In this document: positions 34,639-46,188 of the stretch, one piece after another
How the letters are laid out: every line of letters starts with the position of its first letter
Position numbering within the stretch: the stretch's first letter is position 1
Source of the DNA: Trifolium pratense
Taxonomy: Eukaryota > Streptophyta > Magnoliopsida > Fabales > Fabaceae
Assembly (NCBI RefSeq): GCF_020283565.1
Contig: NC_060063.1
Coordinates: 42,120,856 to 42,184,855, forward strand
Direction of reading: 5' to 3'
Length of the DNA stretch: 64,000 nt
The notes under the pieces: model-generated
Seen by the model: only the letters and a program-made list of their open reading frames with translations
What the model was told of the DNA's origin: nothing
Databases searched by the model: none
Made by a program: the position numbers and the translations under genes

Positions 34639-36558
34639 ATGGAAATGGACAAGGCCATTTCCAAATCATTTACTAGCCTTCAAATTAATACCAAATCCAA
34701 CATTACCAAAGACTCAAACCAAATCAACAAAAAAAAATCAAGTTCTTCTTCAAAAAACAAATGGTTGGGTTTCATTTCATGCATTCCATGTTTTACTAGT
34801 AATAAAGACTTGAAGAAAAATATTTGTGAGGGCAAGGAGGGAAATTCATCCTCTACAAAACATGAATATCAAAGTTTAGAAGACATTATTTTCCATGATG
34901 CTAAAGAAAATATTCCAATATCTAAGGAGACTTTTGAAGGCGAATCTTCTTCATCTCGATTGAAACAATCTTATTGTGCTATTTGCATGGAAGCTAAACA
35001 TGTTCAAGAAATGTTCGAAAACCGAAAGTGTACACATTCTTTTTGTAAAGATTGTGTTGCAAGTTATCTAGTTGCAAAAATTCAAGAGAATATAGCAAAG
35101 ATAAAATGTCCTCAACCAAAATGTAAGGTTATTTTGGAGCCTCAAAATTGTATTTCAATTATACCAAAGGATATGTTTGAAAGATGGGAAAATGCAACTA
35201 TTGAGAATTTGGTGTTAGGATCACAAAAGTTTTATTGTCCTTTTAAGGATTGTTCAGCTATGTTGGTGAATGATGGAAAGAAAGTTGTGACGGCTTCGGA
35301 ATGTCCGATTTGTCATAGATTGTTTTGTGCACAATGTAAGGTTTCATGGCACGCCGGAGTTAATTGTAAAGAGTTTCAAAGCTTGGAAGTTGGCGAGCGA
35401 GGGGCGGAAGATCTAATGGTAATGGAACTTGCTAAGAACAACAATTGGAAAAGATGTCCAAACTGCAGCTTTTATGTGGAAAGAAATAAAGGATGTAATC
35501 GCATTCTATGCAGGTATAGACCATTCTCTTTGGTTAAGAATTGATTTTTTTTAAGAGTTTGTTATATTATAAAAATGTGTGAATAGTGAGTGATAGCAAC
35601 ATTCACTTTAATATTTTATTTTTAATACACTTTATATTTTGGAGTTAATTAAATAATTTATATATATATTTAAGTTAGATGTAGAATTTATATTTTAATT
35701 TTTTCTTAATTTAATTTAATTAATTGTATAAAAATGTGTGTTTAATTTCTTTGTAGTATAATTGATTCTTAAAACCATTATAATTAGTTTATTTCTTAAG
35801 CAAGCTATCCCCTCTTTAGTATATAGAGGCACAGACCTTCCAAATTAGACACTCCTAAAATTCAAAGTTTAAACCATGTTTTTTTTCATTAGGGACCAAG
35901 GCCGTTGACCATCTACTAAGTCAATTAATTGTAAAAAAAAGTCATGTTAACATGTGCATCAAAGACATATGTTAAGATTCTAAATATAGAAAATTACATT
36001 AAATATTATAAAAGAATTTAATGTTTAAGAAGTTAAATGCACAAATTTCAATATATTATTTCTACTTTTGCTTCCTTAACATGTGCCTTTGCCGCACATG
36101 TTAACATTTTTAAAAAAAAACTACTAAAGTCAATTAAAACTAGCTTATTTATATTTAGATGTAACAAGGTAATGAAATATAGTTTAACCCATATATTTAT
36201 TTATTTTTTAGGTGCATGTTGTTATGTGATTAATTTAACATATAATTTAACCCATATATTTATTTATTTATTTTTTGGACAAAAATGTATTTGGCTATTT
36301 TTTTTTTAAAAGCTGCCATCTTTATACTTCATTGCTAGTTACTACTATATCTTAGAAAATTTGAATGCAGTACCGCTGTGATTAATTTAACATAAATATT
36401 TGTCAAAAATCAAGATTTATAAAACACATTAATTGTTATTTGATCTTGTAATCAAACTTGTCTACAGGTGTGGTAATTATTTTTGCTATGGCTGTGGATC
36501 CGATTGGAATTATCAAACTGGTAGTCATTTTTGTTTTCAAACTCAAGAAACAACTTAG
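34639..36558 (+). CDS. RING-IBR-RING (RBR) E3 ubiquitin ligase 1
   Basis: Two exons (34639-35513 and 36468-36558) join to 321 aa. After a Lys/Ser-rich N terminus, the order is RING1 (C113-x2-C116 to C162), IBR (C200 to C243) and RING2 (C273-x2-C276 onward). RBR ligases take ubiquitin from an E2 onto a RING2 cysteine before transfer; here that cysteine is C286 in KGCNR. The usual following His (GCNH) is Arg. The protein resembles plant RSL1-type single-pass RBRs, but no C-terminal membrane segment follows: the protein ends 23 residues after the second zinc pair of RING2. The 954-bp intron lies within RING2. Exon 1 alone has an open frame running 31 bases into the intron. First of three tandem paralogues. 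Confidence 0.88.
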
Positions 36559-37374
36559 CTTCGTGGCATCAAAGGTATAAATTCAAATCTTTTCGGTTAC
36601 GGTTGTAAAATGATTATCATATAATATGTAGCCCATTTATTTAACGAATTTTTAATTCAAGTTCAGGTTATTTGATTCATGAACCAAATTCACGAGTCAA
36701 TTATCGAATTGAGTTTCGAACTATTCACGAATTGGCTCGTGTCATTATCAACCCTATTTATATTATTAATAATTAATAAAAAATCTTCACGCATCCTCAA
36801 TTTTTTTTTTTTTTTTTTTTTTTAATTTTATAAAAACACTCAATAAAAATTGCATGGTGCCTAAAATATCAAATTGCAACTACAATATGGGATTGATGAG
36901 TAAAATACTCATGATTATTTTTTTACTATAATATATGTATAATTTTTTTACCATAATTTAACAGTGACTAATTTTTATCAGATCATAGAGCAGACAAGAT
37001 AAATTATCTCTTTCAACCAAATCTTCTTAGCACACAAGAGCCAGAGATATAAAAATGTGACAACAATTTCTCAAGCAGAGCCAAAGATAATTTTCTCAAG
37101 ACTCTTTTCCTTATATGAATTTGCGTCTTTTTAAATTTTTTTCGTTTTGTATCTATATATAGTCTTCAGCTTTTTAAGTTATGCCATGGTGTAGAACTTT
37201 CAAATTTCAATTGAATTCATGTGATGTGGTGATTTGAGCTTTTTTTTAAATTTATTTACGTATGAGGCAAATTTATTATTTTTCACATTTTTTCTTCTTC
37301 CAAAAACATCTTAGTTTCATAGACTCGCTAAATAACTATTTTCAAATTGGTTAAGTAATTCGTGGATGTGGTGT
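36559..37374. other. Region between RBR gene 1 and a CACTA element
   Basis: 3'UTR and AT-rich sequence with a run of about 22 T near 36803. No gene is seen. Confidence 0.45.
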
Positions 37375-38294
37375 CACTACTAGAAATCTGCCTATTTCCT
37401 GCGGATTTGGGCAAAAAAACTGCATGAAACACATTTCCTGCCGAATTTTCTGCAAATATGGACTTAATTACAACTACTAAACCCCTAACATTAATAGTTA
37501 AGTTACAATTAAACCTACAACTAACTTTAACATAGAGAACATATACATTACAATTAAAATTATTGCTTATAATTACACATGATACCAAACTCTGGAACAC
37601 AAAACTGAAGGCAATAGGATTATTATGATGCATCTAGCTTAATTTATCCTCAAAATTGGAGCAAGAATGTACTGAGCAACAATGAAAGCTTGTTTAGCAG
37701 AACTCCAATAATTTAAAAAAGAAACAGTTCTGATATGAGCCAATAATATCCAATAATATCAGGAACTGTGCTATATACAACTGAAAATTGAGACTTAACC
37801 AAATTGAAAGTCCAGGATAACATGAATTAACCACAACACTCTGCAATACCATAGCTGAAATATTTAATTTTTACACATGCTAAATCGTACAGTATCATTT
37901 TTTAACGTTATATATGCAAAGGCCTATTCTAAATTCTTAATTCTTAATTTCTTATAAATTAAATATTTAATTTTTTAAATTTAACAAAAAAAAACAAAAG
38001 TTACCTGCGGAATTTCCTGAAGTAGTAAAATCCGCATGAAACCTGGGTGCAAAAATTCGCAGGAAAAGCCTTGGGAACACTTGCGGATTTTTCTGAAATA
38101 GCCAAAACCGCAGGAAAGTGATCTATGTGAAGAACCCGTAGGAAAATTCTTGGGAATACCTGCGGATTTTCCTGAAAATATCAAATCCGCAGGAAACGAC
38201 TCCTTAGTGCAAAATCCACAGAAAATCCTTAGGAGTACCTGCGGATTTTTCTCTGCAGGTAAATCCGCAAGAAACTGGAAAATTTCTAGTAGTG
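37375..38294. mobile_element. Non-autonomous CACTA element, 920 bp
   Basis: It begins CACTACTAGAAAT and ends ATTTCTAGTAGTG, the conserved CACTA inverted ends. Subterminal words of the type CCTGCGGATTT / AAATCCGCAGG repeat many times near both ends, mostly at the right. The flanking triplets TGT and TAT differ by one base. No transposase is present. Open frames on the minus strand (37328-37633, 37981-38184) are made by the repeats. Confidence 0.75.
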
Positions 38295-38604
38295 TATATT
38301 ATAGGGGTGTTTGCAGTTAAGAATTCATGGATGTGGTGCATTATAGTGTTTGCAGATAAGTTTGGATCAGATCGATTAAGTGGAAAAAATTCGTTATATT
38401 TTGAATATATGAGTAGTAAAATACTACATTAACTTAAACAAATAAAAGTTACTGCAATATAAATATTTTTGTAAAAAAAAATAAAATTACTGCAATATAT
38501 CATACTAAAATAGAACTTTAGCTAGTACACTTTGCCTTCTCTCTTCCGCCGTCTCCTACCCCTCATTATCCGACACCCATCTCTTCAAGATGTAGGGCCA
38601 ATGG

Positions 38605-39039
38605 TGTTGGGAAAAATCGGCATAGAGAAAATAAAAGAATGCAAAATAACACAAGAATATAACGTGAAAATTCTAAAACCGGAGAAAAAAAATCACGGTC
38701 GTTGTCTAAACCAACAACAAGAGAATATCACTATGTGAAAATTGTTACAACACATAAACTACCCTCAATTATCCCACGACACCCAGTACACCAACACTCT
38801 CCAAAACAAATACATAACTACATCTCACGACACTCTAATAAAAGTGTACAAGAGAAAAACGAAAAAGTCAGATATAAGCTTAAAGTGCTACTGACTGATG
38901 CATTTAAGGTCTCTATATATAGCCTTGAGCTCCTCCACTCTTCACTTTTTTAAGCAATGTGAGAATTCTCAAATATAATTTTCTTGACCTTGTTTCCTTC
39001 ATTAGCAATGTGGGACTTACATTGCAATCAATCCCAACA
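38605..39039 (-). repeat. 3' LTR of a non-autonomous copia-like element
   Basis: This 435-bp LTR has TGTTGGG/CCCAACA ends. On the minus strand it is preceded by a purine-rich tract (AAGGTGGAGAT), which fixes the orientation. It matches the LTR at 40143-40590 with about 25 substitutions and a few indels by eye. Confidence 0.8.
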
Positions 39040-40142
39040 ATCTCCACCTTGATTATAATAGTCTTCAATCTTCATTGTCTACACCGACAATCATTATCTT
39101 CCGTTCCATTGTCTATACCGACAATCATACTTCTCATTGTCTATACAGACAAATTAAATTATCATACTTCACCATAAAAAGTGCACTCCACTTGGAACTA
39201 AACCATCCCAAGAATTTTATTCACTTGGAACTAAACCATACCAAGATTTTTTCTTCACTTGGAACCAAGCCATCCCAAGAATTTCATCTCGAAACCTTAC
39301 TGAAAATTTATGGTGCAACTTCCATGTTGGCTTTCTCCGGAAGTTCATCAGCCATCGAGATAACTGCGTACCTTGCATCAATGTCAATCAATGTTCGCAC
39401 GCTATCATCACACACCTTGCATCCATGTCAACCGATGCTCATGTGCCACTTGAACAAATTCAAACTGTTCTGAAACCACCTTCAGGCCATTGTTAGGCTC
39501 CAACAATTCCAGTTTAGTTACATCAGCTAGTGATCCTTATTTCACTAGTCCAACTAAACTCATGTCACTAACAAGTACCCACCCGAAGATCCACAACTTA
39601 ACCAAACCATGAGAATCACCACTAGTAACCGATGCATAACCAATAATAGTAGAAGTATCTAACAAGTATCTACCTAATATTTATGCATCAAAGTTTCAAG
39701 AAAATATCTCGCATCGTGTTAAAAGAAACTCACACATACCTTGAACCTTACAAGCTTTTCCGTCCCCAAGATGAACAACTCCACCTTCAACTAGCTCTAG
39801 GGATTCAAAAGTATTTCTTCTTCAAACACATGTGATAGGAGCTTCCAAAGTGCATGACTCAACACTCCACCAATTCCTAACTTCCACTAGCACCTTCGCA
39901 TCCTCATAATAAGTTGTTGTTTCAGACGTAACCCGAGTATTCTTAGCACCGCCTCTCCATACTGATGTCAAGTATTATTATCACCGCCTCTCCAGGCGGA
40001 CCTTGTGTAACCCTGATTGCATCAACACATCCTTGACTTGATTTTGCACAAGCCACACATGATTTTTCCATCAGTTTTCTCTAACCTAAACTTCACAGCG
40101 AACTCCCTCCTCCTGAATCAAACCAAGAGCTCTGATACTAGT

Positions 40143-40590
40143 TGTTGGGGAAAACCGACATAGAGAAAATAAAAGAATGCAATCAACAACACAAGAATAT
40201 AACGTGGAAACTCAAAAACCGGAGAAAAAACCACGACCGTTGTCTAAACCGACAACCAGAGAAAACCACTATGTGAAAATTGTTACAACACATAAACTAC
40301 CCTCAATTATCCCACGACACCCAGTACACCAACACTCTCCAAAACAAATACCTAACTACATCACACGACACTCTAATAAAAGTGTATAAGAGAAAAATGA
40401 AAAAGTCAGATATAAGCTTAAAGTGCTACTGACTAGTGCATTGAAACAAGGAACTTGAGGTCTCTATATATAGCCTTGAGCTCCTCCACTCTTCACTTTT
40501 TTAAGCAATGTGGGAATTCTCAAATATAATTTCCTTGACCTTTTTTCCTTCATTAGCAATGTGGGACTTACATTGCAATCAACCTCAACA
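40143..40590 (-). repeat. 5' LTR of the non-autonomous copia-like element
   Basis: This 448-bp partner of the LTR at 38605-39039 contains a 10-20 bp extra stretch near 40446. The primer-binding site lies just left of it (minus-strand downstream). Confidence 0.8.
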
Positions 40591-41653
40591 AAAGGCGTTA
40601 GTATGACAAGTGGTTTTTGGCCCTCTGTACCTCCCTCCTTTCAAATCTGCAGTTAGCTCGCATCTTTCGTGGTGTTGAAAGAAGTTTGGTTGCGAACTCC
40701 TGGTGGTATAGAACGTTATGCCGTTGATGTCAGGTTTCCCCTTAACGATGAGTTGTCGTCATAGTCTTTTTGTAGTTCTGCTAGGTGAGTTTATGGGCCG
40801 GGTATCTTTTTGTTGTCCTCTGTCTACAGTGCTAGCTGTGATGATCAGAATTAGAGAGATTGAGAGAACAAGAAATCCTAGTGCGGGTAGGTTTTCAAAA
40901 TGTTTTCAAGTGAAAAATAAGTTAGCACAAAGGTTATAAAAATAAGTCAGCACAAATGTTATATTTATAGAACCACTTGTGTGTACCATTCCTTATGGTG
41001 TACTGTATTTCTCACTTAATTCTACCGTACCTTACGGTGCACCAAATTATAAATGAATCTCATCCATTTAATTAATCTCTCTTCTATTTGTTCTTATGTG
41101 TGTGACCCTATAGGTTCTCGGAACGTTGACAATAATATTAAATCATATAGTTAATATTATAAACAGTGAGTGATATCTAGCAACACATCACTGCTACCCA
41201 AGCGACGAGAATGTCATATGATCTGACGTAACCTTTCTGTGATAATAATTACCCTTTTTGCCCTTATATCTAAATTGAATCCAACACATAGTATGTGTCA
41301 TCCTTGTATAGTCCAATTATTATATTCCTTGATACCCGAGTATACTTAATCTCATATTGACTTATTGTAGTGTGGCCACACACTTTTAGTCATACTCGAT
41401 CAAGGGGACCATAGATATTACTCCTGTTATGCAAGAGGGGAAAATCTCATCTAGGCCACTCATAACCCTCTGATCACTGTCGTACGCGATCAAAATAATT
41501 CAAAATATAAAACGTAGTAACAAGGTAGTTAAACCTCGGTCGTCTCACAAGGACTCTTAAAATCAGTTTATCAATTTATAATCAAGTAAGAATTGTAAAA
41601 AAGGGGGTTTAGGTTTGGTTTCAATGATTAGAAACGAATAAAGTAAGTTGATT

Positions 41654-41913
41654 CACTACTAGAAAAAAAATCAATCTGGGACGGAAAAATCCGTCACACA
41701 ATAGTTGAAAATTTCGTCCCAAAATATTTTCGGGACGGAATTTGTGACAAATATATTTCGTCGCAATTCGCTCGTCGTAAATCTTTCGGGACGGAAAATT
41801 TCACTCCGTCGCACATTTGGGACGGAATGTGAGACGGAAAATATAAATTTTATTGACATAAATCTTTCAATCCGTCCCAAAATTTGTGACAGATTTAAAA
41901 TTTCCGTCCCAAT
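41654..41913 (+). mobile_element. CACTA element, left end only
   Basis: CACTACTAGAAAAAAAATC at 41654 is followed by subterminal repeats of GGGACGGA / TCCGTCCC type in both orientations. No matching right end follows. The repeat array stops at the perfect palindrome at 41914-41975. Confidence 0.55.
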
Positions 41914-41975
41914 ATTAATCTGTTTCTCACAACTGTTTCTAAATATTTAGAAACAGTTGTGAGAAACAGATTAAT
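41914..41975. repeat. Perfect 62-bp palindrome
   Basis: Two 31-bp arms (41914-41944 and 41945-41975) are exact reverse complements with no loop. The centre is AAATATTT. Confidence 0.9.
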
Positions 41976-43533
41976 CTACTGCTCGGAGATTTCAGACTTA
42001 TCATCGATCATTATATTATCAGTCCCTAAGCGGATTTAATTCTCTTTTGATTATAGAAACGATTAACAAGCGTATTCGATTCTATATGAATTATATTCCT
42101 TTTGTTAGATACCGAATTAAGAAAATGGTATACCGAATTAAGCAAACGGTTAAGAACACGTGAATTAACGAATAAGCTAAGTTAAACACGATTACCTTAA
42201 GAAATATAAATCAATCAAAACTAACCATCATGTATATGAAACTTGAATTAAGCAAACAAGAACAAGAACATAATTGAAAAGAATTAAATAAAACTGAATA
42301 ATATAAATAACCTCAAGGTCTTGGAGAAATCCCCTTACAACAGATCAACCCTAGTGGTTTAGCAAGTCATAGAATACTAGAGGCTACAAGAGTTTCTCAG
42401 AAACTGAAATGAATAAAATATGAGAGACTAAGGTTCTATTTATAGGCTTTTTCGACTTAATTTCTAAGCAGCATCGTGGTGCGTTGGACTGATCGTGGCG
42501 CGATGGGATGGCTGCTTGGTCCTCAAGATTTGCAGATTCTGTGCACATTTTTTCCATTCTCATCATGGTACGATGCAACCCATCGTGGCACGACGTAAAC
42601 TTCGGAATTTGAATTTCGCTCCAACATAAAAGTTGTATATCTTTGTCTTAGCTTTCCAACTCATGCTCGCAAGCCTCAATCAGATACTCGTAGCTCCAGT
42701 TATGGCCTGAAGAGTGAGAAGAGGTCATACTGCTGTTTATTTATGAAATAAGTGCTGAAAACAAAATAAAAGCAAAACTATCCTAAACTTAGGAAACTCA
42801 TTGAAAACACTAGAAATAAGTGGAGAAATCATATAAATTCCGTATCATAAGATAGAAGAAAGTGAATTATAAATACACTGATCACCCTCAGTATGATTCG
42901 TAGAGTACCCATCAACGGACTTTATAATCGTCCTGTTACGGACAACGTTTGAATGGCAACAAAGTACTCGACTCCACATCTAGGGTCCATAGCGGTTTCA
43001 GGTCGAAGGGTGGTATACACCACTATTACTATGAGAATAACTTATGACACTTACATAACACACTATGTAGTATTCTCATGGCGGGTCAATCCAATATAAA
43101 TATTACTCTTAATATTTATAATTATGTGAAGACTTGATATCTCATATCCATGACCTGTGAGATGTGGTCATCAGTCTACTCACATAATAGTCTCTATGTT
43201 TTACTGTTATCCCATTTCACAGTAAAGTCTTGACTAAATATACTTTAAAAATAGTTTCCTTAGGATCAATTGGGTCTCACAATTAAGTCATACTTAACGT
43301 TCCATTAAACATATTAACTATTCTAGGGACTTTACTACTTTGCAAAACAAACATAATAAAGAAATGTCTTATTATTAATAATAAATAATTCGATACAAGT
43401 ACCAAGTTCAAATAAAACTATTGGCCTCTAGGGCTTACACCAACAATCTAATAAAACTATTGGCCTCTAGGGCTTACACCCAACACTTTTTGGTTCATCA
43501 TCTAGCTCAAGTGACTACACATACCGTTGATCC

Positions 43534-43535
<2 letters not shown>

Positions 43536-43564
<29 letters not shown>

Positions 43565-43790
43565 CAATACAAGAGAAAGTTCAAGAAAATAAAGAGGTAT
43601 CAGAAGTACACTCCATCGGAACAAACAATCTCTATGGTAAAATACGAAAACAAAAAAGGTAAATAAAATTACAAAGAAACAATGAGGCACACCACGACCA
43701 AACTAGAGTCTCTCAAAGGCACCACGAGAACAAGAAAACTCCTCAAGAAGAGAGAGACAATGATCAACCACAGGTAGCCAAAACAACAAG
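43536..43790 (-). mobile_element. 5'-truncated retroposon tail, 255 bp
   Basis: The insert begins with a run of over 20 T and is flanked by a 17-bp direct repeat with two mismatches (43519-43535 and 43791-43807, both starting ACATAC and containing GTTGAT). The body resembles a LINE 3' end on the minus strand. Confidence 0.6.
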
Positions 43791-43825
43791 ACATACAGTT
43801 GATGCTCATGATAATATTTTTTAGG

Positions 43826-44010
43826 TCATGCTAAACAGTGTCCCCGAGCAGTTGTTAAACATACCAAAAAAAGAAAATAAAAGACACAATTAATGCATGA
43901 AAGATATTTTTTTACGTTTTTCATGCATTGAATACACAAGTTTCAAAATAAAATTTCTTTTTCTATATGCTTAACTAATGTCTCGTGAACACTGTTTAAC
44001 ATTCAAGTTT
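43826..44010. mobile_element. MITE (CATGCTAAACAGTGTCC family)
   Basis: The left end CATGCTAAACAGTGTCC pairs with the right end (GAACACTGTTTAACATTC). A second copy is at 45834-46008 and related sequence lies in the triplicated block of the ARID4-like intron. The middle is T/A-rich with ATGCATGAAAGAT / TTTTTCATGCATT pairing. Confidence 0.55.
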
Positions 44011-44204
44011 TACTGTATTGGAAGTTATTGTTATTATATGTCATAAGTTTTTATTGGCCGAACTTCAAATTACTAATTATGACCATCTTCCTCTAAAAGC
44101 TTGAGAGTTAACACTAACAAATTTTTAATTGATTTCAGGTAAGAAAAATTGTCCTATCTAATGTTAGAATCAAGTGAGAAACACACAATTAAATATTTTT
44201 TTAT

Positions 44205-44345
44205 ACATAGACGAAATGATAAAGCCATCATAAACTCACACGCATAAGTGAGAGAATTGGGATTTCAATCCCGATCATAACGTTCAGCCTAACAATTTCT
44301 GCATATTTTGCTAGTTGAGCCAGGACTTCTGAAGAAAATTAAATA
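44205..44345 (-). mobile_element. tRNA-derived SINE remnant
   Basis: On the minus strand, A-box-like TGGCTCAACTAGCAAA is followed at tRNA spacing by B-box-like GGGATTGAAATCCC. The tail is unclear. Confidence 0.45.
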
Positions 44346-44493
44346 TTTTATTTACTTTTTTTTCTCAAATATATTTTATAGGTGATGCTAAAAGTGCCCT
44401 AGACACTAGTTAAACATATTAAATAAGGAAATAAATGGTAAAATTAATGATGAGCTTAGTTGATCCAAATAAAGGTCAAATAAAATTTGTGTG

Positions 44494-44640
44494 TTGTCAC
44501 GTGAGCTTAGCTCAGTCGGCAAGGACCACTCATTATATATGCAAGGGGTCAGTGTTCGAACCTAGGCCATCCTACTTATTCATCTTAAAGATAGATCTAG
44601 AATTTTTAGTCACTATACTATTTGATAAAAAAAAATTTCT
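44494..44640 (+). mobile_element. tRNA-derived SINE
   Basis: The A box TAGCTCAGTCGGCAAGG and the B box GTGTTCGAACCTAGG are followed by a body ending in an A-rich stretch near 44630. The tRNA-like head does not fold into a complete cloverleaf by eye, so this is a SINE rather than a tRNA gene. Confidence 0.6.
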
Positions 44641-44653
44641 ACCTTTACAAATA

Positions 44654-44801
44654 CTCCCTTCGGTCCTTTTTTTTAAGAAACAACCAATTTTTTTGGTACA
44701 TTGCTTGACCAATGTATTTGGTCTATAATATAAATCAAATACACTAATTATTCAATGAACCTAAAAAATCAAAAGTTTCTTATAAAAAGGACCAGAGGGA
44801 A
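44654..44801. mobile_element. Stowaway MITE
   Basis: The ends CTCCCTTCGGTCC and GGACCAGAGGGA lie between TA dinucleotides (44652-44653, 44802-44803). The body is 148 bp. Stowaway elements belong to the Tc1/mariner group and duplicate TA. Confidence 0.7.
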
Positions 44802-45595
44802 TAATTTTTTGACATTATAGTATAAAATAAGGCACAAGAGTAATTGTGGGCCAACGGGTAAGAGTCTAGTTGTTAGTAAAAAACAAAGTCAACGAAACCC
44901 TAGCAAATACAAAGTGGAGTAAATTGGGGGCCAAAATTGAACAATTGAAACTTAAATGATCAAAATTGAGTAATAATAAAATTCAGGGAATTAAAATGAG
45001 CAATTAAAAGTTGAGAGATTAAAACTAAACTATCGTAAAACTTGGGGTTTGCAGAGGGCTTTCAAATTATTTGATTTTTAGAACTTATCATTTTAAATAG
45101 AGAAGATGTAGATGCATCGTTCAACAAAGAAAACACAGAAGTGACGAAAAAGTTTTCAGCGGCGGCTTTGGTATGTTCATAACTTCTTTCTTTTTAGATA
45201 TGCTTTTTTCTTTCTTGGTAGAATATAGTAATGTTAAATTAAAATGTTGATCTTTGGTTAATATATTTGAGAGAACTTAAGATCGATCCAGATTTTACTC
45301 ATTTTATGGTTGAATTACGGATTATCATGTTCATTTCCAATCCATAAAAACTGAAGGGTTGATTAACACCAAAACAAAAAATATCCTATGTTCAAAATCA
45401 TGAGGGAAATTTAACAAAAAAAAATGAAAAAAATGATATAACAAGAAATTTGAACACCAAATAGAATATAATACGCAACAAAAAAACTTTGAGCAAGTTA
45501 AAACTATTGAAAAGGATGATATAGCAAGCAATTTTACATATAGCAACAATATTAGAGCAGTTAGTTCTAAAATAAAAATAGAATACCCACCGACA

Positions 45596-45720
45596 ATAAA
45601 TTGGTCCAAGTGGTATGGATTTTTATCCCCTTAAACACGTGGTCAGATGTTCGATTCATACCTAGTACGTATGAAGAAAATTCAGTTGGGAGAGGAGTTA
45701 ACCCACTAGAAGCCATGTTT
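45596..45720 (+). mobile_element. tRNA-derived SINE remnant
   Basis: The A-box-like TTGGTCCAAGTGGTATGG and the B-box-like GATGTTCGATTCATA are followed by the common SINE body ending AACCCACTAGAAGCC. It lies in the leader intron of RBR gene 2. Confidence 0.45.
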
Positions 45721-45833
45721 CCTTTCTCCCTTCGCCGTACCGGCCGCCACCGGGTTTACGGTTGTGGCATTTTGCATGTTTCCCTTTAGGTCAGGGACAT
45801 GTACATCTATTATTATTATTATTATTATTATTA

Positions 45834-46008
45834 TCAGGAAAATGCTAAATAGTGTTCCTGGGGCACTAGTTAAGCTTATTAAAATGGAAATTTTGTCTTG
45901 AAACTTGTGTACTCAACATCTTAAAAGTTTAAAAAGTTATATTTTCAACGTTAATTTTTTTTTTTGTATGTTTAACAAGTGTCCCGGGACACTGTTTAGC
46001 ATGACCCT
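45834..46008. mobile_element. MITE inserted in an ATT microsatellite
   Basis: The left end (AATGCTAAATAGTGTTCC) and the right end (GGGACACTGTTTAGCATG) are inverted repeats of the family seen at 43826-44010. ATT repeats flank it on both sides (about 45810-45833 and 46009-46030). Confidence 0.6.
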
Positions 46009-46188
46009 TATTATTATTATTATTATTATTATAACTTTTCACTTTTCACTTTTTTAACATTGATTTTCTTTAACAATTTCTCTAGCTTAGTCTATATTTC
46101 TTTCTCATTCTATCAATGTATATTTGTTTCTCTAAAATCTTATAATACTTTTTTTCATCTTTTCTTTTTATTTTTTCACAGAAGAACC

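Larger units (their letters stand above)
38605..40590 (-). mobile_element. Non-autonomous LTR retrotransposon, about 2 kb
   Basis: Two LTRs (38605-39039 and 40143-40590) enclose about 1.1 kb without gag or pol. On the minus strand a primer-binding site matching initiator tRNA-Met (TATCAGAGCTC) follows the 5' LTR directly, and a polypurine tract precedes the 3' LTR. The flanks AATGG and AAAGG differ at one base, consistent with an aged 5-bp target duplication. The short plus-strand open frames are not genes. Confidence 0.78.
41478..42877. mobile_element. Nested insertion flanked by 8-bp duplication
   Basis: CTGATCAC occurs at 41470-41477 and 42878-42885. The enclosed 1.4 kb begins TGTCGTACGCGATC and ends ATACA. 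It contains the retroelement-like stretch CCTCGGTCGTCTCACAAGG and itself carries a CACTA end at 41654. The family is uncertain: TG...CA ends suggest an LTR-type element, while an 8-bp duplication would fit hAT. Confidence 0.4.
40591..43490 (-). mobile_element. Copia-like LTR region with nested insertion
   Basis: The right edge, read on the minus strand, starts TGTTGGGTGTAAGCCCTAGAG, a typical plant copia LTR start. A 35-bp part of this edge is duplicated in tandem. LTR-like non-coding sequence runs leftwards to about 41100 but is interrupted by a 1.4-kb insertion (41478-42877). No gag or pol is visible, and the left boundary is unresolved. Confidence 0.5.
45171..46181 (+). other. 5'UTR intron of RBR gene 2
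   Basis: The donor GTATGT follows AAAGTTTTCAGCGGCGGCTTTG at 45170. The acceptor TTTTTCACAG ends at 46181, seven bases before the ATG. The intron contains a SINE-like segment (about 45596-45720) and a MITE (45834-46008) sitting in an ATT microsatellite. Confidence 0.5.

Noticed and set aside
40718..40939. 73-codon open frame downstream of the LTR element
   Set aside because: No domain, no splice partners, and it runs into copia-like LTR sequence.
44494..44570. tRNA-like A and B boxes suggesting a tRNA gene
   Set aside because: The stem pairing needed for a cloverleaf is not visible and the segment continues into a body with an A-rich tail, so it is a SINE.
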